Both the position numbers and the translations under genes were made by a program. Below, one piece after another: positions 22,758 to 34,500 of a stretch of DNA of 64,000 bases (position 1 is its first letter; each line of letters starts with the position of its first letter). The stretch comes from Euonymus europaeus (taxonomy: Eukaryota > Streptophyta > Magnoliopsida > Celastrales > Celastraceae): the NCBI GenBank assembly GCA_963580455.1, contig OY756970.1, forward strand, positions 19,282,001 to 19,346,000, given 5' to 3'. The notes below the pieces were generated by a model, which was not told the DNA's origin, ran no database searches, and was given only the letters and a program-made list of their open reading frames with translations.

Positions 22758-24516
22758 TAACTTCTTTTAAAAAGAAGGTAAAAATTGTAGGTTATTAAAA
22801 CAAATTTACCGCTCTAGTTTATACAACAGATCCTCCACCTCGGCTGAAACTGCTAACTTAGAAAAGACCGCACATCAACTTTTTTTTTTTTTTGGGTGCC
22901 GAAATATGTATGGGGTCGAATGATGTAGAACTACCAACTAAAATAGCAATATCTTTGCAAGTAAAGGCATGTCCGATGGAGAAAACCTCCCAAAATATCA
23001 GATTTGAAGGAGAAACAAACCCAAAAGGAAAAACTCCCATAAACATAACAACTTTTTAATCGACCAACGGCAACATAGAACATATCAAAGACAAATTTAA
23101 TTTCCACGAAACAGGTTGTTTACTTGGTAAACTACGTAGAAACTGATTAAACAACAAAAAGCTTATAAAAGAGGCTTAAACAACGAAACTGAATTTGACT
23201 GATTTTTAGAGAGGAGGACCGAGTCAAAAATGTTCTTGCTACCTGTTCTAAAATCAAAAGTTCTGGCGTTTCGAAGAAGAAAGTCAGGGACCCTCCTCCT
23301 CCACGCCTTTCAGATTGAAAAGAAATGTGTGAAACACTAATCACACTTTTCTTGAGTCACTCTTTAACACTTTACCTCTTATGTCTACTTGCCTGACCTC
23401 TTCGACGAGACAACAATGCTAGGGATCCTCAGGCAATACGAGGGTGTGTGTGTGTGACAGTATTGTGGGTTGATTGATGTGTTTTTATTTCCCTATGTAA
23501 TACTCTACTCTCGCGCGCGCGCACACAAAGGACTGTCTACTAAAACCTAAAACTACTAAGGAGATTTACCAGGTCCAGAATACCCCCAGCCCAAGGAAAT
23601 GAATTCAGCCAAACAAAGGATACTATTCAACCTAGCGTATTAGATTGATGAGAGTTGAGTTCAGATTGGGCTTACAAGAAAAGTGAATGGAAGGCTATTT
23701 TAATTCAAAAGCCATGACTCGAGTTGGGTTTTACTCAAATGTTGCACCCACGTTATATAAGCCTAACACACGAATTTTACTTCAATAAGTGCTTACTGTC
23801 TCAAAAGTCGTTGTCCATGAGACGGCTCATCCAACATCCTTATAAATCACTCACATCTCTTTTTTTTTTATGTGGGACTTGGACTTGGACTTGGGTGTGC
23901 CTACAACGAAATTTTTGATCAACATTCGAAATGATGCTTCAAAATTATGTTGTTTAATTGAATTTGATCCAAGTCTAGGTTAAACCACATAGGTTTGATA
24001 AACCATATATTAAGTATCAAGTGAAATTATATGTCAAAACTGGCTGAAATACTACTTGAATAACTAGGTTCAATTTTAGGTCTTCTAACCAAATTGACTA
24101 AAACAAACAGAAATAATTCGGTTCATTCGAAATTCGATTAATGTATTCATTTTAGTTAGTAGGTTAAGAAATTCTGTGATTGAAATATTTGGATTTGATT
24201 AAAATTTTATCCACAACCGACCCAATTAATTATCCAAAAAATGCCCATCCCTAAACTTGACAAGGGAATTATTTGCTAATTATTCCAAACACTCTTGAGT
24301 TTGCTAATAGAATTTGGACTCGATATAACAAATTTTTAGAATAAAATTTGCATAAGATTGCATTGTGATGTAAGGATTGCGTGGAGAGGGAAGAGAAGAA
24401 GCTTGCTAGAGAAATTAAGAAGACAAATTCATGTCCAAAACATGGACGGACAGTGCACAAATATGGTCAATTATTGAATCAAATAACACATTAACATGGA
24501 CCATATAAAGGATTAA
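22758..24516. other. Intergenic DNA downstream of RNase gene 1
   Basis: No coding exon is supported. It contains short alternating GT and GC tracts near 23445-23525. Sequence ending ATGCCCATCCCTA near 24254 resembles a hAT terminus, but no partner end was found. Confidence 0.5.
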
Positions 24517-25461
24517 TTAAAACTTGGGGAACTGGACACTGGATTTGCATCTTCCCCTTGGTAGGATTGGGCATTCAATGAAATCAGATCCAGAAGTTTC
24601 AACACACATATATATCTGGTAAAGTTGGGTGTTCCTGGATTGATCCACATTGCACTCTATCCCTGGAGTGTAACCTGTGCCTTTCTTTATAGCATCTACA
24701 ATGTTTTCTAGCTCATAAAATCTGTCATCTGCTTTGATCCCTGTGGCCAGATACCATATTTAATTCACTTTTAGTGTTCTGATTCTAGCATTAGGCTATT
24801 TATGATGATAGAAATGGTGTTTATGATAGATACCTGCAGCATTTAGAATCTGGAGGAGGTTTGCTTTCTGCTTGAGCTTGAGGCCTGCTTGGAAGTAGTC
24901 ATGCTGGTCAAGTTCAGATTCTGAGCACGTCCCGTGTTTTTCCCATTCATGTGTCCAGAAATTCACCCCGTCATTGCTCGGGCACGACAACGTTGGCCAT
25001 GTCTTTTGCAAGCTGCTGATAAGATCTGATATCTACTCCAGCATCATATACAAACAATCAAATTTTCTTTCTCCTTGAACATTAAGAACATAATTTGTAC
25101 AAGTACCTGAGATTTATCGAATTCGCTATCGGGATTACAGTTTGATGGGTAAGATCCATCCTTGTAATTAGGCCAAAGGCCATGGATTCCAAAATCTGCT
25201 GCAGGTTTTCCTGTCTTCGGATAGCAACAGCTTTTCTTTGTGTCACAATATGATCCAGGCCACTAATACACATGTAAAACAAAAAACAAACCATGTAAAT
25301 ATTGTAAAAAACAAGCTCATATAGTTAGTTAAACAGTAACATTAGCTCTCACTCACCTGTTGAACAAAGTAGAAGAAATCAAAATCCTGCGAAACACAGA
25401 GGATTGACAGATACTGCATCACCAAAAGCTTTATCAAGATCGAGTACTTGGTAGGTTCCAT
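24517..25461 (-). CDS. S-like RNase T2 (RNS1/RNS3/RNase LE type), copy 1
   Basis: Four exons on the minus strand, 25357-25461, 25107-25262, 24834-25032 and 24517-24740, give 227 residues, the normal length for plant S-like RNases. A secretion signal covers about residues 1-25 (hydrophobic LIKLLVMQYLSILCVSQ). The two catalytic blocks are intact: FGIHGLWPN with His62, and HEWEKHGTC with Glu116, Lys119 and His120. Cysteines of the family are present, including the C-terminal CPILPRGRC. These enzymes cleave RNA through 2',3'-cyclic intermediates in apoplast, vacuole or ER, and several are induced by phosphate starvation or wounding. The next gene is a tandem paralogue with the same exon lengths. 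Self-incompatibility S-RNases are unlikely given the sequence type. As recalled, the syntenic Arabidopsis gene next to GALT1 is RNS3 (At1g26820). Confidence 0.93.
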
Positions 25462-26189
25462 CTCTTCTTTAACAACTATGCTTGAATAAGATGCTTCTTC
25501 TGGATTCAAGTTCTTATACAAAATAGCAACAAAGAAGTTGATTTTATAGAACGAATTGGAAGTTGACCATCTAATTTTTTAGTTTTAAGAGATGTTCCCA
25601 ACAATTTCTCCTTTTCTTAACGGCATATTGGACCCTTGAATTGTTTTATAAACACGTTTGTCCAGGTCAGGAAACAGCAAATGAGAATGAACAAACATGA
25701 CGAAATCCTATTAATTAATTTGAAGATGGTTGTGCATATTATTAATAGTGTGTGGAAGTTGTAAAAGTTGGTTTGAGTTGCCTACTATCCTCTAAGTTTT
25801 GGTTAATCTTGCTTAAAGTCTACCAGAATAGTTGGATTTTCTATTGCTTGTGAAGAATTGGTTGGTTACACTTGCGTGCAAGCCAGAGAGATCTAACGAA
25901 GCACAGTCACCGTCGTTATCAAACCCAAGGACGGTGAGTTGGTTAGGCAGGAGAACCATTTTCATGGCACCACACCCACACACACACATATATATATGGA
26001 ACTGGTTTCGTGGTTTTCACTTTGTTATAGCTTGTTATCCAAAAGGTGGTCCAAATCAGTACAACATATGTCCTTAACTTGTGGATCTTCAAGAACAATA
26101 CACTGTGTTCAGTTGATTATTGATGTAGAACAATTGATACAAGAAAAACAGGAACAAATCTTGCATCGAAAATGTCTTGCTTTTCGAGT
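25462..26189. other. Spacer between the RNase genes (promoter of copy 1)
   Basis: 728 bp between the start of copy 1 and the stop of copy 2. No coding exon; includes a CA/TA microsatellite near 25975-25997. It should contain the copy 1 promoter and the copy 2 3' UTR. Confidence 0.6.
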
Positions 26190-27131
26190 TTAAAACTCGG
26201 GGAATTCGATCTCCGACCCACACTTTCCATGAGGGAACACTGGACATTCAATCAAGTTGGAACTGGATTTGTCGACACACAAGTAAACTTGATAGAGCTG
26301 CTTGTTGCCTGATTCATCAGTGTTGCAGTCTATCCATGGAGTATATTGAATCGCATTCTTTATCGCATCCTTAATATCGCTCAAGCTGTACGATGATCCA
26401 TTCGGGCTTATTCCTGTCACACGTTACACAAATTCGTTAGAGACAAAAAACATTCAAACAAATCAGCAAATAAAATAATCACAAAGTTATAAGTACCATA
26501 GATTACCTGCATTCTCTAGAGCTTCAAGGAGATTGACTTGCTTTTTCAATGAAAGAGCTGCTTCGAAGTATCCTCGTTCATCAAGGACAGACTCAGAGCA
26601 AGTTCCATGCTTGTCCCACTCATGAGACCAAAAGGTCAGGCCATCGCCGCTAGGACAGGCCAGCGTCGGCCAATCTTTCTGCAGACTGCTAGAGAGGTCT
26701 GATACCTGTAGCATAACAGTCACAAAATGAATCCTAGTCATGAACATAGGACGATATGCTTGGTGGTGGCATTCGTGAAATTACCTTAGATTCATCGAAA
26801 GGGTTGTTGGGGTCACAATTTGATGGGTAAGATCCATCTTGATTATTAGGCCACAGACCATGAATCCCAAAATCTGCTGCTGGCTTTCCAGATTTTGGGT
26901 AGCAGCAACCTTTCTGAGAGTCACAGTATGATCCTGGCCACTTTAAACATCAAAAGAGTCAAACTTTTTAGATTAAAAACAAAATTGGAGAGAAACCCAG
27001 AACAAATAGCGAAAAACCCAACTGACCTGCAGAACCAAATAAAAGAAATCAAAATCCTGTGCAACAGAGAGTACACACATATACTGGATTATCAAAAGCT
27101 TGATCAGTATCAACATGTTGAACTTCATCAT
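26190..27131 (-). CDS. S-like RNase T2, copy 2 (tandem paralogue)
   Basis: Exons 27027-27131, 26785-26940, 26507-26705 and 26190-26413, of exactly 105, 156, 199 and 224 bp as in copy 1, again give 227 residues. The signal peptide is LILIKLLIIQYMCVLSVAQ. Catalytic blocks FGIHGLWPN and HEWDKHGTC are intact. Exon 2 proteins are about three-quarters identical between the copies, so the duplication is not very recent and both have been kept functional. The C-terminal halves differ more (NGSSYSLSDIKDAIK here, with a possible N-glycosylation site NGS). A second ATG follows the first directly; I took the upstream one. A TATA box lies about 100 bp upstream. Role as for copy 1: secreted or vacuolar RNA degradation. 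Confidence 0.93.
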
Positions 27132-27226
27132 TCTCACTCTCTGTCTTTCTCAAGGTCCCTCAGATCCCAATGCCAATACAGAAGTGAAGTGATACATACT
27201 GAAAAGACATCTGAGTCACTCATCTG

Positions 27227-27234
27227 TATTTATA
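27227..27234 (-). promoter_or_regulatory. Probable TATA box of RNase copy 2
   Basis: TATAAATA reading on the minus strand, about 100 bp upstream of the start codon, an excellent match to the plant TATA consensus at a plausible distance. Confidence 0.6.
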
Positions 27235-27433
27235 AGCAAGGAAAAGGAAGGTTGTGGATTCAGAATATTGACTGACTGTATATGAAAATGGATATGAATA
27301 TGAATGCATTGATTTTAGGTTCTCACTGTCATTGTCATTGGATATGTATGTCGGCTCACATTTTCTGTTCTCATTCATTCTATTAACTTTGCCTTCCAAT
27401 ATTCATTTCCATATACGCAAAAATTGGAGTCGC

Positions 27434-27540
27434 GGGTCTGCTGTAAACAATTTACAGCGGATTCCGTTGTAAAATGGTAAATCACTAAAAAATAAAGGGT
27501 ATTACAACGGAGTCCGTTGTAAAATTGTTACAGCAAACCT
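27434..27540. repeat. Short fold-back repeat upstream of RNase copy 2
   Basis: Arms 27434-27472 and 27502-27540 are imperfect inverted copies; both read inward as GGxxTGCTGTAA...GGAxTCCGTTGTAA. They are separated by 29 bp. It may be a small MITE or the core of one; no target duplication was identified. Confidence 0.75.
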
Positions 27541-28036
27541 CAAGCTGTAATATTATTTGAGTACACAGATATTTTATGTCTGAAATAAAAGGAACAAATT
27601 AATCGCGAAAAATACAAAAAATGACTGTAAAATTATCTATGAAAGAAGTATTATTGATGTATTTCTATATTATTGTGAGTATTATAATAATAATAAAAAT
27701 ATATTTTAATTGTTGTTTATATTAAATAAATAATATATTATATTGAACCCAATTCGAATCTCAGTTGACCATTGAACCATAAATTGAATAATTTTTTGAT
27801 TCGATAATCAATCCGGCTTTCAAAACCTTGATCCTAATTTCAAAATATCTTAATTCAATTCTCAATGTGAGCAATACGCTTATAACCACGAGTTTTACTT
27901 TACCCAACTTACAATATGGTCATATGAAGAAAAAAAATTGGGCACGTGAGCCTTATAGCCCGAGTTTGGCCATATCAAATATTTAAATAATAAATTTTTA
28001 TCATTCTCGATTAAAATATATATATATATATATATA
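27541..28036. other. AT-rich DNA left of the Mutator-like element
   Basis: No gene. It ends in a TA microsatellite (about 28017-28036) into which the Mutator-like element is inserted. Confidence 0.5.
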
Positions 28037-28189
28037 GTCATGCTCTAGAGAGGGATCCCGTACCAAACATTGTGTGCGGGATGTCATTTATGTCCATTGG
28101 ATCAAATAAATGGTCAGATTTACACAACCCAGTTAAAGCTTTAGACCCAGTGAGAAGACCCGAAAGCTTGCCTCTCCCGTGAAACATCG
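28037..28189. repeat. Left terminal inverted repeat of the Mutator-like element
   Basis: 153 bp beginning GTCATGCTCTAGAG. It pairs with 30331-30485, with roughly ten substitutions and one small gap by eye. Confidence 0.85.
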
Positions 28190-28411
28190 ACATCCATAAC
28201 CCACCTCTCAGTCTCCTTCATATCTCTGATTTTGTAGGTCGCTTCCAATCTCTGTCGAAGCCTTTGTTTTTGAGACTCGCTTTCGACCTCTATCAAAGTT
28301 GAGGCACGAAAGGGAGCTCTCGGGTCTTCCTTATCATCGACCCATATTCCGATCTTCGACCTCTGATCTGGGCTGACTTTTGATCTTTAATGCTCGTGCG
28401 ACTTTGAAATT

Positions 28412-28621
28412 GGCATCGCGCACTTCCGTTTCTTCGATTTTAGTGGTCCGATGGTGATGTTAGTGGTCTAATGTCCATTTGTTTGAGAAACCGAGTAGTT
28501 CCGGTACTTCGATTTCGGCACCGCGCACTTCTGTGTCTTCGATTATGGTAGTCCGATTCTCATGTTAGTGGTCTAATGCCCATTTGTTTGAGAACCCGAG
28601 TAGTTCCGTTACTTTGATTTT
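28412..28621. repeat. 105-bp tandem duplication inside the Mutator-like element
   Basis: Units 28412-28516 and 28517-28621 both start GGCA(T/C)CGCGCACTTC and share GTTAGTGGTCTAATG and GTTTGAGAA(A/C)CCGAGTAGTT. They differ at about a dozen positions. Confidence 0.8.
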
Positions 28622-29638
28622 GGCTTCCTCCTGTTTGAGAGCCTTTTGGATATTTTGTTTTTTTTACACTGTTGAAATGATTAAGTTTAATCTCATTGTT
28701 CCATTAAATGTATTTTTATCTTTAATCTCAGTGTTCTCTCTTTACATGTTTCTATGGATTAGGTGATTTGAGTAAAATGCCTTGTTTTGGAGAGCATTTT
28801 TGGGTATATTGGATTATATGGATTAGCTGATTTGAGTAACTGCTGGAGCTGTCTTGTTGTAAAAAGCTTGTGTAATGTAGTTTGTTCAATATCCTATTTG
28901 AAGTGTTGTTCTTATAGACATTTTGATGAAGCTTATTAAATTGCTCTTGGCTGCTGCTGCTACTGATATTTCATTACCATGCATTACAGCTAACATAGAT
29001 GTTGGAGCCTTTTGGTTTAAAGTAAATATGAACTGCTGATATTTCATTATCATGTCATTTGCTCATAGTGCTGCTTGATGGAATTGAACACCTATCTTTC
29101 ACAATGACATGAACACAAGCTAGACAATTCTAGGCAATACACTGGCAGAAGTTGCTTTATACACTAACAAGCTGGGCATACATTAAGTGTGAAGAATTTC
29201 AACCCTGCAAAGGTGGTCATTAACATAAATTGGAGCAACCCAACAGTTCATTAACATCAAGCTAGTGACATCAAAGATATTTTAATTCAACCCTGCAACC
29301 AGTGACATCAAACCTATTTAAATTAACATAAGTTGGGCATACACTAATAAAAGTAGTAATTTCAACTTACAAAAGCAGATCATTAAAATAAAGCTAGTGA
29401 TATCAAAGCCATTTGAATTCAACCATGCAACTAGTAAGATCAAACCTATTTAAATTGAACCCAACATTTCATTAACATAAAATGGACAGTAGTCATTAAC
29501 ATAAATTGGAGTAACCCATCAACAATTCCCAGCAGCTTATTAACATAAAATGGACAGTAGTCATTAACATAAATTGTGCAACCTATCAACAATTCCCAAC
29601 AGCACAGTAACAAAAGCTAGACAGTACATTAAAAAAAA

Positions 29639-29923
29639 TCACATATTGGTTAATGCTGGATAATCCCTCTTATCATGTGATTGTCCTGTAAGTCCGCATC
29701 CATGGCAACGTCTATCCTTATTTGTGGCAATTTCTTTCCCCCCCTTCAATCTCTTCCCAAGACCTTTTGCCCTGACTTGGTCAAGTTCATTGTAAATAGG
29801 TTTAGAAAGACCAACACTTGATCGAGATTGCGTTCCATCGCTTAAAGTCATGCACTTTAACTTTTCATGAAGAGACTCAAGTGTTTCCTTTGCACCAAAG
29901 CCAATGTTGCACCAAAGCCCCAA
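29639..29923 (-). pseudogene. FAR1-related protein C-terminal remnant
   Basis: An open 94-codon frame reads through KGLGKRLKGGKEIATNKDRR and then CHGCGLTGQSHDKRDYPAL. The GKRLKGGKE-type basic linker followed by a zinc knuckle is how FAR1/FHY3-related proteins and their Mutator-like transposase relatives end. The knuckle is abnormal: spacing between the second Cys and His is two residues longer than the usual CX2CX4HX4C, and the last Cys is Tyr. The DDE catalytic core and FAR1 DNA-binding domain are missing. It lies inside the Mutator-like element and is best read as an internal-deletion relic. Confidence 0.65.
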
Positions 29924-30330
29924 TGGAGGTGATTAACACGATCGCCTTTTCTTCTACAACATTCATGTCATATAAATTTCACAAACAAAAACATTAGAAT
30001 TACAACTTCAAATAACACAGAGAGAGGAGAATGCATAGCACACGTGAAAGAGTGAGTTAGGGATTGGGCATACTTACTGGTGGAGATCAGTGTTGTCGTA
30101 GATGTCTCTAGGCCAAAGATTGAAGTAGCAAAAGAAGGAGCGCCTCAAAATCAAGGCACTGCTGTAGGAGATTGGAAGAAGTGAACTCAGAAAATGGGTC
30201 TTAATCGTGCCATCAAAACTCACAAAATGCTACTGGAAGATTGGAAGTCTTTAAATGGTTCTCAGAATCAAGGCGTTGTTGTCGTAGATTGGAAGATCGG
30301 AACTTGCATAATGGGTCTCAGCCGTTCCGG

Positions 30331-30485
30331 CGATGTTTCACGGGAAAGAGGCAAGCTTCCGGGTCTTCTCACTGGGTTTAAAACTTTAACTGGGTTGTGT
30401 AAATTTGACCATTTATTTGATCCAATGGACATAAATGACATTCCGCACACAATGTTTCTTACGGGATCCCTCTCTAGAGCACTAC
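30331..30485. repeat. Right terminal inverted repeat of the Mutator-like element
   Basis: Inverted partner of 28037-28189, ending GCTCTAGAGCACTAC-like sequence on the plus strand next to a TA/TG microsatellite. Confidence 0.85.
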
Positions 30486-31575
30486 TGTATATATATGTGT
30501 GTGTGTGCAAGTCAAACTGCCTACATACATATAAAATTTAAATTAAGCACATTGAGAAATAGGTAGAAGAAAGAACGGTTTGTTTCCTTAAATTATGGAC
30601 ATGAACATCAATTGCTTTCACATTGAATTGTCATCCGGTGCACACTGCCAGAAAGCCCAAAGTTAAGGAAGAATTCATATATTCCGGGAATGCAATTAAT
30701 TTTTTATCCTATTAAAAAAACTTCAAAATGATTTGCGTTGCCACTTGGCGGCACCGATTGTAGTAAATTCCAAACATTTTGAGGAAAATATATATCTAAG
30801 GTTTCTTGGCTAGTAATAAGTCCCCATGATCAAGATTTTTTTGAGCAAAGTCTTTAAGATATTTGGGTTGAGGTTGTTAATTCACAAAGCATTACAGGAC
30901 CTCATTAGACCAACTACTTCAAGTGTTCAAGCATAAAGCGAGTGATTATTGCATCATTTGCATCATGGTGTTAAATGGTACAGAGTTCGGTTGGGGACTT
31001 AGGTCGTACAGGAGGTGGGCATGCTCCATGGACGAGGATTGAGGAGATAGGGTCTAGAGCACAGTTATTAATGAGCTTAATGAGAACAGGGAGCTCAGAC
31101 TGGAGGAAGGTTTTGACAATGAAGGCCTGGATTTGCTTGATTTCTTTTGACAGTGATGGATTTGGGGATTGGAGATGATGTGTGAGAAGGTTTATCAAGA
31201 GAAATTAGAAAGGAACTGGAACCCAAAACAAGAAGATCGAGTCGGGAATGAGATCCAGTTTAAAGCAATTTAACAGAAATTGCTCGAGTATTTCCATGTA
31301 CAAAAGAATGTAATTTAATACACAGTGGCAATTACAATTTACAATACAGCATTGCTTAGTCCAAACAGCATTTGCTTCAAAGTATCTTCTCCTTGTCTTC
31401 TTACATTTCCTCTATTTTTTATTGTGGCAGTTCAATTGAGGGATTGACCAAAACAATTGCCTCTACTGTAAATGATGGACTTCACCAGTCAATCATCCTC
31501 CCTCAAAAGAGCTTCTGCATGTATCTAACGGAATTTTCATGACCTACTCACTTTCTGGCTTTCATTCAAAAGCTG
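30486..31575. other. Intergenic DNA downstream of the WRKY gene
   Basis: No coding exon is supported. The open frames near 30970-31198 on both strands overlap each other and match nothing I recognise. The proximal part should be the WRKY 3' UTR. Confidence 0.5.
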
Positions 31576-34500
31576 CTATGTTATTCTCTCTTCTTTTAAC
31601 CGTAAACGTGCTATAGGTTGCTTATTACCGTTTGCAGAAGAACCTGTTTTGTCAAATATGGAATGCCTTTCTTGTACCTGGTCTTGATGTTTTAACTGAT
31701 ACGCATTACTGTTGGCTGTGTTGTGGCTACTAGATTTTGCAGCAGGTAGCTCGTGACCATGCTTGCCTTCATATGAAGTTACAACGGCTTTAGGGTCTGA
31801 AGCAGACCTCTCAACGTGCTTTCGGACATTGCATCCTTGTGTGGTGCATTTATAGTAGCTCCTGCAGATCATATACAATGCATGAGAAATGTTCCACAGA
31901 ATTCTAAGTAGTCAGTACTACATCTGCTTTAAGAGAAGAAATCAAGCATTAGAAATGGATTTTTAACACATTCCACATCCAACAGAAAGATAATGAAAAT
32001 GCCGACGACATATAGCTCTGATGAAGATGAAGATGAAAATGCCACAAGTGACAAGAATTTTCAAAATCAATGTTTACCATACATTTCCAACCGTTCTATT
32101 CAGTTTTTCTTTTTACAAGGAGAACAGGGTCAGAAAATCGTTTATCACTGACAATTATAACAAAATAATTTTTTTAGTTCAGCAATTATGGGAATTTTGA
32201 TGATAAAATAAACATTAAATTTCCAAAAAAATCTATGCAGAATGGAAAGAAAAGCAAAGTCATGATCCATAAGAAGTATTAAACAACAATAAGAAGTTCT
32301 GTCACAGCCACAAAACAACTATTGGCGTTCCATAAAAAGACATTATCTGAACGTTCACTTTTACGGGCATGCATATACACCTGCATGTGTGTCATTGAGT
32401 TGGAGACAACAATTGAACCTGTGACTTTTAGATTGTATTGCATCACTACAACACTACCACTGGGCAACATGTTTGACCAAAAAATTCACATTAATGATCT
32501 TCAATAATAATCAATATTACAGCACACAAATGAACCTATTGATGCAGCGTGCCCACAAGAGCCACCCATTTGTGGGCATAGTGGCTTAGCCCACTAGCAC
32601 CAGGCCTGCACACCATCGCCCCCAACCCATCATGCGTCCTTCCGAGCACGCAGGTTGTTCATGCCAAGATTCAAACCCTGGACATGCTTTAAACATCTTG
32701 GCATGAACAACCCACGTGCCCAGAAGGACGCGTGATGGGTTGGGGGCGACGGTCTACAGGCCTGGTGCTAGTGGGCTAGGCCAATGGCCGGAGGGGTTGA
32801 CAGCCACTATGCCCGCGAATGAGTGGCTCTGGTGGGCCCGCTACATCACCTATGATAGACAAAGTTTTACCAGAATAACCTACTCTTCATATGTTTCAAG
32901 TTTTCAATGTTGTGTGACTAAACTACGACAAATTAAATTATAAAACTTTAAGCAGTGGCAAAATATACATTTGCATAAAAAAAATATGACTGTATCAGTA
33001 ACTTCATGAGCTATCCACAACAAGAGGCAGAAAATAAGACATCAAGTAATAAAAATATGAACCTCTTTCTCCTCACTTTTGTCATAAAGAACCAAATAGG
33101 TGGTTACTCATCTTATTAATATTTATAACAACAAATTGAAGTTCCGCCCATGGCCACAAATTCAAGTAAGTAGAAGAAAAAAGAAGTTCAAAGCACATTC
33201 AAGTGATCACTTTGACCACACTACACTAAGCAAAAATAATTTTATATTAGCAATACTATATTGAACTAGAATCTACAATCACATGAGGGGGAACGTAATA
33301 TCACCTTGGATAAGGATTGCCTTTGACGACTTTTTGCCCATATTTGCGCCATCTGTAGCCATCATCCAAAAGATCCACTTCACTAGTAGTCTGGACAATG
33401 ATTTTAGGTTCCGTGACAGTCCTATATGAAGAATAAACCCTGACCTCTGTATTTCTGCTTATGAGAAAAAGGCAGTGATAAGAATATTTTTTTTTCCTCA
33501 AAACAAAAAGAAGAGTATTGAATAGACCCTTCAAGTATATGAAGAGTAATGTTTACACAGAGTAACAGAAATTTACTGTCTCTTTGGGTCAGGCTCATCT
33601 TTATCATTTTCATCTATAACAGTTTCAGCATCACCCCCTTCCTCACTGTCACTTGTCCCCGATTGATGTCCACGAGTAGCTTGGCTAGATTCTTGATCCT
33701 TGCTAGACATTGCATATGTGGGTACCCCATCATTCATTTTGTTCACGTTCTCACTTTGAAATTTGGAAGCTAATTCAGAATTCCCCTTATTATTTAAACT
33801 TCCATTGAAGCTTCTAGAATCCTTTGCCCGTTTGTTATGTTGAGGAGGTTCGTGGTTGTGCTGCCCTTTGTAGATAATTTCAGTTACTTGGCCCTCAAGA
33901 GATCGCTCAACCTTTCTCTTGACAGGACAATTAGGATATGTGCATTTGTAATAACTTCGTGGGAATTCGCTGCCTTTCACTTGCTTCTGACCATATTTTC
34001 GCCAATTGTAGCCATCATCTGCAGGCTTATCAACTGCAACAGAAGAAGTTTGAGATCTCTGATCAGACTGAGACAAGTCAGACGACTCCTTTGCTGTGAC
34101 CTGAGAGTCCGGCACCACAGGTGCAGTCTGATGGTGATTGGCTGGATTTGCATAGAAGGAAAGGGATTGTGTCAAAGATGTTGCAGCCGCTGATGACAAA
34201 GCGGTGTATTCAGGTTGAGCATGCTTATGGGACTGAACTTGTGCAGCTTGGGCAGTGACCTGTGCTAACGCTTGCTGGTGTGTCATACCAAAAGGTCCCT
34301 AAATGCATCTCGTAAATCGGTAAGTGAATAGAGAAAACCACTATGGCTATAAATTCGATAGAAGGAAGCATGTGATAAAAGTGGGAGCACAAAAGGGGAA
34401 AAAATGTCTATAGCAGTATCGCCACAATTTGTAACAACATGCACACATCTATACGAAGATCTTCTGGGATGTGCCAGATTATACATTTCCATTCTTGATA

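Larger units (their letters stand above)
28037..30485. mobile_element. Mutator-like element with about 153-bp terminal inverted repeats
   Basis: The left end (28037-28189) and the complement of the right end (30331-30485) match over about 150 bp with few differences; they share TGCTCTAGAGAGGGATCC near the tips and CCCGTGAAACATCG at the inner edges. Long terminal repeats of this kind, in a 2.4-kb element, are typical of Mutator-like transposons. Inside is a fragment of a FAR1-like protein on the minus strand but no catalytic transposase domain, so it cannot move itself. The flanks are TA-rich on both sides, which hides the expected 9-bp target duplication. Confidence 0.85.

Noticed and set aside
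30971..31198. Open frames on both strands downstream of WRKY
   Set aside because: Mirror-image frames, no conserved motifs, likely 3' UTR.
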